6,516 nt of DNA from Syntrophomonadaceae bacterium (GTDB taxonomy: Bacteria; Bacillota_D; Dethiobacteria; DTU022). Below are positions 6,168-6,516 of this stretch, one piece after another. Numbering within the stretch: the stretch's first letter is position 1; the number at the start of each line of letters is the position of its first letter. Position numbers and translations under genes: made by a program. The stretch is taken from assembly GCA_003551865.1 (NCBI GenBank), contig PUNU01000021.1:1-6516 (forward strand). Reading direction: 5' to 3'. The notes under the pieces were generated by a model. It was given only the letters and a program-made list of their open reading frames with translations, searched no databases and was not told the origin of the DNA.

Positions 6168-6190
6168 TCCGGGTATTGTTTCCGCCCGGA
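6168..6190 (-). promoter_or_regulatory. inverted repeat in the leader of the minor pilin genes
   Basis: TCCGGG (6168-6173) and CCCGGA (6185-6190) form a 6-bp GC-rich stem with an 11-nt loop. In the minus-strand RNA the 3' arm runs into GGAGGUAUAG, a free-standing Shine-Dalgarno-like sequence with no start codon at the right distance. A second, weaker AAGTT/AACTT stem lies at 6194-6213. The leader is therefore structured, but I cannot match it to a known riboswitch class. Confidence 0.3.
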
Positions 6191-6234
6191 TGAAAGTTTC
6201 GCCGCCATAACTTCAAAGCGCTCAAGGGTGGAGA

Positions 6235-6306
6235 ATTATACCCCCTCACCCCGACCCTCTCCCACCGGGGGAGAGGGAGAAGAGTCTGCTTCGGCATCCA
6301 TGTCAA
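6235..6306 (-). promoter_or_regulatory. consensus -35 and -10 hexamers separated by 60 bp
   Basis: Reading the minus strand, a perfect TTGACA lies at 6306-6301 and a perfect TATAAT at 6240-6235, pointing toward the PilV-like gene 122 bp further on. The spacing is 60 bp, far too long for a sigma-A promoter. Neither hexamer has a good partner at 16-18 bp: TCTTCT lies after TTGACA, and GGGAGA before TATAAT. The spacer holds the GC-rich repeat at 6241-6280. The pair may be the broken remains of a promoter, or chance. Confidence 0.25.
6241..6280. repeat. dispersed GC-rich palindromic intergenic repeat
   Basis: The sequence starts CCCCCTCACCCCGACCCTC and contains CCCTCTCCC (6255-6263) paired with GGGAGAGGG (6269-6277) across a 5-nt loop. 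This is the widely scattered CCCTCACCC...CCCTCTCCC...GGGAGAGGG element known from intergenic regions of many unrelated bacteria. Its translation gives the familiar spurious PSPRPSPTGGEGE peptide. It can fold into a 9-bp GC-rich hairpin on either strand. It carries no U-tract and so is not a canonical terminator, though it could stabilise the pilD mRNA end. Confidence 0.8.
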
Positions 6307-6378
6307 TTTTATGAAAACTCCACACCGTGCCGGGCCACTTTACTTTAGCGAATACAGGGCAAAGCAATGAAATTCATT

Positions 6379-6516
6379 TCAGGGCAACAAACTGCTGTAC
6401 CAGGCCCACAGCGCTTCACGCCAGAGCACCTGGATTAAGGCGGCGATCGATAAGAAGGGGGCGAAGGGCAGGGCGTCCTTGCGGGTTAAACGGCCGGTAA
6501 TCATGAAGGCCACCCC
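6379..6516 (-). CDS. pilD: prepilin peptidase PilD, C-terminal fragment cut by the window edge
   Basis: Only the last 45 codons are inside the window. The reading GVAFMITGRLTRKDALPFAPFL followed by SIAALIQVLW has the typical prepilin peptidase end: the (G/R)K-D-x-(L/I)-P-F-G/A-P-(F/Y)-L motif that precedes the last membrane helix. The enzyme is an integral-membrane aspartate protease that cleaves prepilins after Gly, and many family members also N-methylate the new N-terminus. Its two catalytic aspartates and any zinc-binding cysteines would lie outside the window. It ends in TGA at 6379-6381, followed at once by a small AT-rich palindrome (AATGAAATTCATT, 6366-6378). Its expected substrates are the pilins encoded just downstream. 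Confidence 0.88.
   Translation of the reverse strand, partial: GVAFMITGRLTRKDALPFAPFLSIAALIQVLWREALWAWYSSLLP

Larger units (their letters stand above)
6113..6378 (-). other. gene-free region between pilD and the minor pilin genes
   Basis: This stretch has no credible gene on either strand. From the pilD end it contains the AT-rich palindrome at 6366-6378, TTGACA at 6301-6306, the dispersed repeat at 6241-6280, TATAAT at 6235-6240, two inverted repeats at 6168-6213 and the AGGGAG ribosome binding site of the PilV-like gene. It is the likeliest place for a promoter that separates pilin expression from the upstream operon. Confidence 0.6.

Noticed and set aside
6230..6281. GGAGAA direct repeats flanking the palindromic repeat, as a target-site duplication
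   Set aside because: The sequence is purine-rich and a 6-bp match is expected by chance. Removing the segment with one copy would also delete the TATAAT rather than restore a promoter.
6087..6314. 75-codon plus-strand open frame in the intergenic region
   Set aside because: Its C-terminal half is the translated dispersed repeat (PSPRPSPTGGEGE), a well-known spurious product, and no ribosome binding site precedes it.
6113..6378. A c-di-GMP or other known riboswitch
   Set aside because: The conserved core motifs I know for c-di-GMP-I/II, SAM, TPP and cobalamin classes are not visible on the minus strand.
1..6516. CRISPR array, tRNA or rRNA gene, insertion sequence, or defence/toxin system
   Set aside because: I see no regularly spaced repeats, tRNA-like cloverleaf, transposase motif or toxin-antitoxin pair; the coding space is filled by pilus genes and one secreted protein.

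Overview
The window holds most of a type IV pilus (T4P) assembly locus on the minus strand, read from right to left, and one unrelated-looking secreted-protein gene on the plus strand at the left edge. I think the host is a monoderm, moderately GC-rich bacterium, probably a Clostridia/Peptococcaceae-type Firmicute. The reasons are the PilM-PilN-PilO inner-membrane module with no PilP or PilQ (outer-membrane secretin) in the cluster, GG(A/G)GG-type ribosome binding sites, and heavy use of GTG and TTG starts. This placement is inference from style; no taxonomic marker is present.

Layout in transcription order on the minus strand. At 6516-6379 is the C-terminal end of a prepilin peptidase (PilD). 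At 6378-6113 is a gene-free stretch with a dispersed GC-rich palindromic repeat, separate -35-like and -10-like hexamers, and an inverted repeat. At 6112-4749 are three overlapping minor-pilin genes whose products resemble PilV, PilW and PilX, in the same order as in proteobacterial pilVWX clusters. At 4748-4653 is a 96-bp gap with a weak terminator-like structure and a well-formed Shine-Dalgarno that does not fit the only standard start codon. At 4652-1232 are pilM, pilN, pilO and pilC, all overlapping by a few bases.

How the genes work together: PilD removes the leader from prepilins. PilV, PilW and PilX would form the initiating or tip complex. PilM (cytoplasmic, actin-like) binds the N-terminus of PilN, which pairs with PilO to form the alignment complex. 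PilC is the polytopic platform through which the motor works. The motors (PilB, PilT) and the major pilin (PilA) are not in the window and are presumably upstream.

At the left end (71-1231, plus strand) is a secreted acidic protein with a signal peptide, a probable bacterial Ig-like domain and a very acidic repetitive tail. Its stop codon directly abuts the pilC stop codon, with a hairpin across the junction.

I see no undescribed defence, mobile or RNA system here. The points most worth a second look are the start-codon anomalies of the minor pilin and pilM genes, the promoter-like hexamers separated by a repeat, and the zero-spacing convergent junction.
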